Shown here: positions 20,629 to 22,679 of the stretch, piece by piece
How positions within the stretch are numbered: position 1 is the first letter of the stretch
Layout: each line of letters begins with the position of its first letter
Virus record (IMG/VR): IMGVR_UViG_3300045009_000372
Location: 1-22,679 of that record
Length of the DNA: 22,679 nucleotides
Source: a virus
Strand: one strand, 5' to 3'
Translations under genes and position numbers: made by a program
The notes under the pieces: generated by a model
The model's input: only the letters and a program-made list of their open reading frames with translations
Database searches by the model: none
Told to the model about the DNA's origin: nothing

Positions 20629-22434
20629 TTAATTTAAAAGAATTGCTGTGGCAATCATGGTTAGTGCACCACCAGCAGTAATGTTTATTGCATCACCAGA
20701 TGTAATATCTATAATTCCTATTGACCTAATTGTAATTGCTCCTGGACTCTCAATAACCACACCTGCTGGCGACTTGTCTGTGATAAAACCAGTAACATTT
20801 GCTAATTTAGCACCAGTAATATTTTCAATGTTTGCCCCCTTAATATTGAGAGTGTTTGTACCAGCGATATCTGTAGTAACTGCTCCTTTTAAATTGTTAG
20901 TCATAGCACCAATAACTTTATTAGTCATTGCGGTAGCAGTAAGATTTACTGATGCAGGAGTAACAACAACAGAATTAATCGTTGGTGTTGGTCCTGGCGT
21001 AAATTTGCCCGCTGTCATATAAGTTGATGACGCATTGTATAATGCAAGGAATGGTGATGCATCCGATCCAACATACATTCCTGGTGTTTTAGCTCCTTTA
21101 ACAATCGCAGGTGATAATGAAACGTCTGTATTGGGTTTAGTGATGTCTGCAATCAATGATTTTTCATTACCCATAATGAGATTGCCTTGCTTTGTACTAA
21201 AAATAATATCTCCTCTCATTAAATTAACTTTGAATCCGCCCTGAGCACTTACACTATTAACTACTTGCATCATCGGTTGTGCGTCAGGTGATTCTGTAGA
21301 TCCCGTTGATGGTTCTGGTATAATTGGACGATCATTAACTACTGTGTATTGAGCGTTTTGACTAATCAAATTACCCAAAATAGGTAAAGCGGGAATACCA
21401 ACTTTAGGTATTCTGCCAACAATAGTCGCTTTACTTCTACTTTCTTCTAGAATGTCGCCATTAACATCTACCATAAAATGACCAGCAGATACAATATTAA
21501 ATCGTGCCATTGGATCTTCCATAGCAATTGTCAATTCACCTTTAACTGTGCTATATTTTGCTGACTCTATTGTTTGTTTTGTAGTAGCACTATTCCTATA
21601 TGTGCCACATCTCAAGTCAATCATGCCGCCATACTGTTCTCCTGCTGCCTGCCCTGCTTTCTTCGCATCAGAAATTCCACCACCAGCTAGTAATTTAATA
21701 TCTGCTCCTCTTAATTCTAAAGTTTTCCCAGCATCTAATGATATATTGCCTGATGATTTTACTTTCACATCACCACCAGTTACCTCTAAATCAACATCAC
21801 CACCATTAACAAGAATCATTAATGATTTTTTAATATTTGCGTCTTTACCACCACAAATATTATTTTTATTGTTAACTGTTATAATGCAAGATTCTTCTAT
21901 GTTTGCAAGAAAACTATTGCATCTAGAGATTTCAAAATCTCCTGCAATAGGACTGTCTGGAGGATCTGCTGCAGCGTTAAAACGAATAGAACCGTCAGTA
22001 TCAAATGCCATTCCAGTTCCAGAACTCATCTTGATCTGATAGAATGATTGCCCTGTTTGTTCATTGTGACCAGTAGTGGTGGCAATATTTCCGCCTTCTA
22101 TTGTCTGTGTATTTTGCTTAGTAATGTCTGCTATTTTTGCTGCTTGTTTTGCTTCTGCAGAACTACTACCGCTACCCTGCAAATCAGGCGGAATCCACGC
22201 ACCAATATCCTGAAGCACTCCCATGACCTCAGAACCAAATTGATCAATTGCTCCTTGTACATCGCCAAGAATTCCGTTAAGATCTCCAGCAATACCATCT
22301 AAACCAGGAAGACCTAAATTTATATCAGTGTCTATTGTTCTGGTTCCAGTTCCACACTTTCCTTTTACTGGGTTAGGAAAACTTTTTACTCCAGATTTTA
22401 ATTTTGCTTGTAAATCTAACCAACTAGTTGCCAT
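20629..22434 (-). CDS. Beta-repeat virion structural protein, probably tail or baseplate (601 aa)
   Basis: Begins MATSWLDLQAKLKSGVKSFP. Residues 35-80 are a Gly/Leu/Ile-rich amphipathic stretch (LGLPGLDGIAGDLNGILGDV). Residues about 200-250 and 500-601 hold short repeating beta units such as GGDVDLEVTGGDVKVKSSGN and NTLNIKGANIENITGAKLAN, the pattern of a triple-stranded beta-helix or beta-prism like the needle part of gp5/VgrG spikes. The middle includes ILVNGG, GHFMVDVNGDILEESRSKAT and a Pro-rich linker near 375. There is no lysozyme domain, so it is not a full gp5. A good ribosome site (GAGGA) precedes the ATG, and the gene starts 12 bases after the upstream structural gene. Structural role is well supported; baseplate spike versus fibre is not resolved. 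Confidence 0.78.
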   Translation of the reverse strand: MATSWLDLQAKLKSGVKSFPNPVKGKCGTGTRTIDTDINLGLPGLDGIAGDLNGILGDVQGAIDQFGSEVMGVLQDIGAWIPPDLQGSGSSSAEAKQAAKIADITKQNTQTIEGGNIATTTGHNEQTGQSFYQIKMSSGTGMAFDTDGSIRFNAAADPPDSPIAGDFEISRCNSFLANIEESCIITVNNKNNICGGKDANIKKSLMILVNGGDVDLEVTGGDVKVKSSGNISLDAGKTLELRGADIKLLAGGGISDAKKAGQAAGEQYGGMIDLRCGTYRNSATTKQTIESAKYSTVKGELTIAMEDPMARFNIVSAGHFMVDVNGDILEESRSKATIVGRIPKVGIPALPILGNLISQNAQYTVVNDRPIIPEPSTGSTESPDAQPMMQVVNSVSAQGGFKVNLMRGDIIFSTKQGNLIMGNEKSLIADITKPNTDVSLSPAIVKGAKTPGMYVGSDASPFLALYNASSTYMTAGKFTPGPTPTINSVVVTPASVNLTATAMTNKVIGAMTNNLKGAVTTDIAGTNTLNIKGANIENITGAKLANVTGFITDKSPAGVVIESPGAITIRSIGIIDITSGDAINITAGGALTMIATAILLN

Positions 22435-22446
22435 TTGTTTTCCTCA

Positions 22447-22679
22447 TCACACACTGCAATCATCGCAATCGCCATTAGGGCAATCAACTACACTATCTAC
22501 ACCAGATGGCGACACGCTGGCAACATACTTCTTATATAAAGTAGGTTCAATACAATTGAATGATGGTATTGCTTTAGCTCCCATGCCACCACCACCAACA
22601 ATTTCTATAGAAGGAAATGCACCAAACGTTTTAATTTTATTTATTACTTCCACTGCAATTAGATTACCAGTAGAATTAA
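22447..22679 (-). CDS. C-terminal part of a structural gene (5' end outside window)
   Basis: The frame is open from the right edge to a TGA at 22447-22449. A GTG at 22653 could be read as a start, but the codons upstream (N-S-T-G-N-L-I-A) stay open to the edge and look coding, so this is more likely the last 77 residues of a longer protein. It contains GAFPSIEIVGGGGMGAKAIP and ends in a Cys/Asp-rich tail (VVDCPNGDCDDCSV) with three Cys. It lies 12 bases upstream of the 601-residue structural gene on the same strand, in the same likely late transcript. The family is not identified; a virion structural role is inferred from context. Confidence 0.65.
   Translation of the reverse strand, partial: NSTGNLIAVEVINKIKTFGAFPSIEIVGGGGMGAKAIPSFNCIEPTLYKKYVASVSPSGVDSVVDCPNGDCDDCSV

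Noticed and set aside
21548-22039. 163-residue plus-strand open frame
   Set aside because: It is a shadow of the 601-residue structural gene, with no start signal and no plausible plus-strand neighbours.
22651-22653. GTG as the start of a small 68-residue gene
   Set aside because: The frame stays open and coding-like to the window edge, so it is more likely the end of a longer gene.

Overview
This window looks like part of the late, structural region of a T4-like cyanomyovirus, a phage of marine Prochlorococcus or Synechococcus. Four things point that way: AT-rich DNA with every gene on the minus strand; a giant fibre-like protein whose N-terminus resembles those of T4-like cyanophages; a CpeT-type phycobiliprotein lyase, a typical cyanophage auxiliary metabolic gene; and a perfect T4-type late promoter (TATAAATA). 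The exact host cannot be told from the sequence.

In the direction of transcription (right to left) the layout is as follows. (1) 22679-20629: the end of a structural gene cut by the window edge, then a 601-residue beta-repeat structural protein. (2) 20547-19236: a compact cassette that differs from its surroundings. It has a consensus sigma70-type promoter, a 62-residue ORF, a tRNA with anticodon CAT, a second consensus promoter, a tRNA with anticodon TAA, an 88-residue ORF, cpeT, a tRNA-Thr(TGT) that overlaps the cpeT stop codon, and a strong intrinsic terminator. (3) 19234-1: a late promoter directly after that terminator, then a run of tightly packed structural genes. These are a 3760-residue giant protein, three consecutive tail-collar-type proteins (364, 307 and 1870 residues) and the start of an unknown gene that leaves the window.

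The late run probably encodes the host-contact apparatus at the tail or baseplate. The giant protein combines a beta-helix-like start, repeated Cys-containing helical modules and long beta-rich stretches. The three downstream proteins share a collar-type domain, paired HxH motifs and a similar C-terminal end. The largest adds a string of Ig-like modules, a degenerate cupredoxin-like domain and a polyglycine-rich tip region. The cassette looks built for host-polymerase (early) expression inside late genes. It supplies tRNAs for A/T-ending codons and a pigment-lyase homologue.

No intergenic gap exceeds 300 bases; the longest, 20489-20628, holds a promoter and an inverted repeat. I saw no CRISPR array, insertion sequence, integrase or attachment site.
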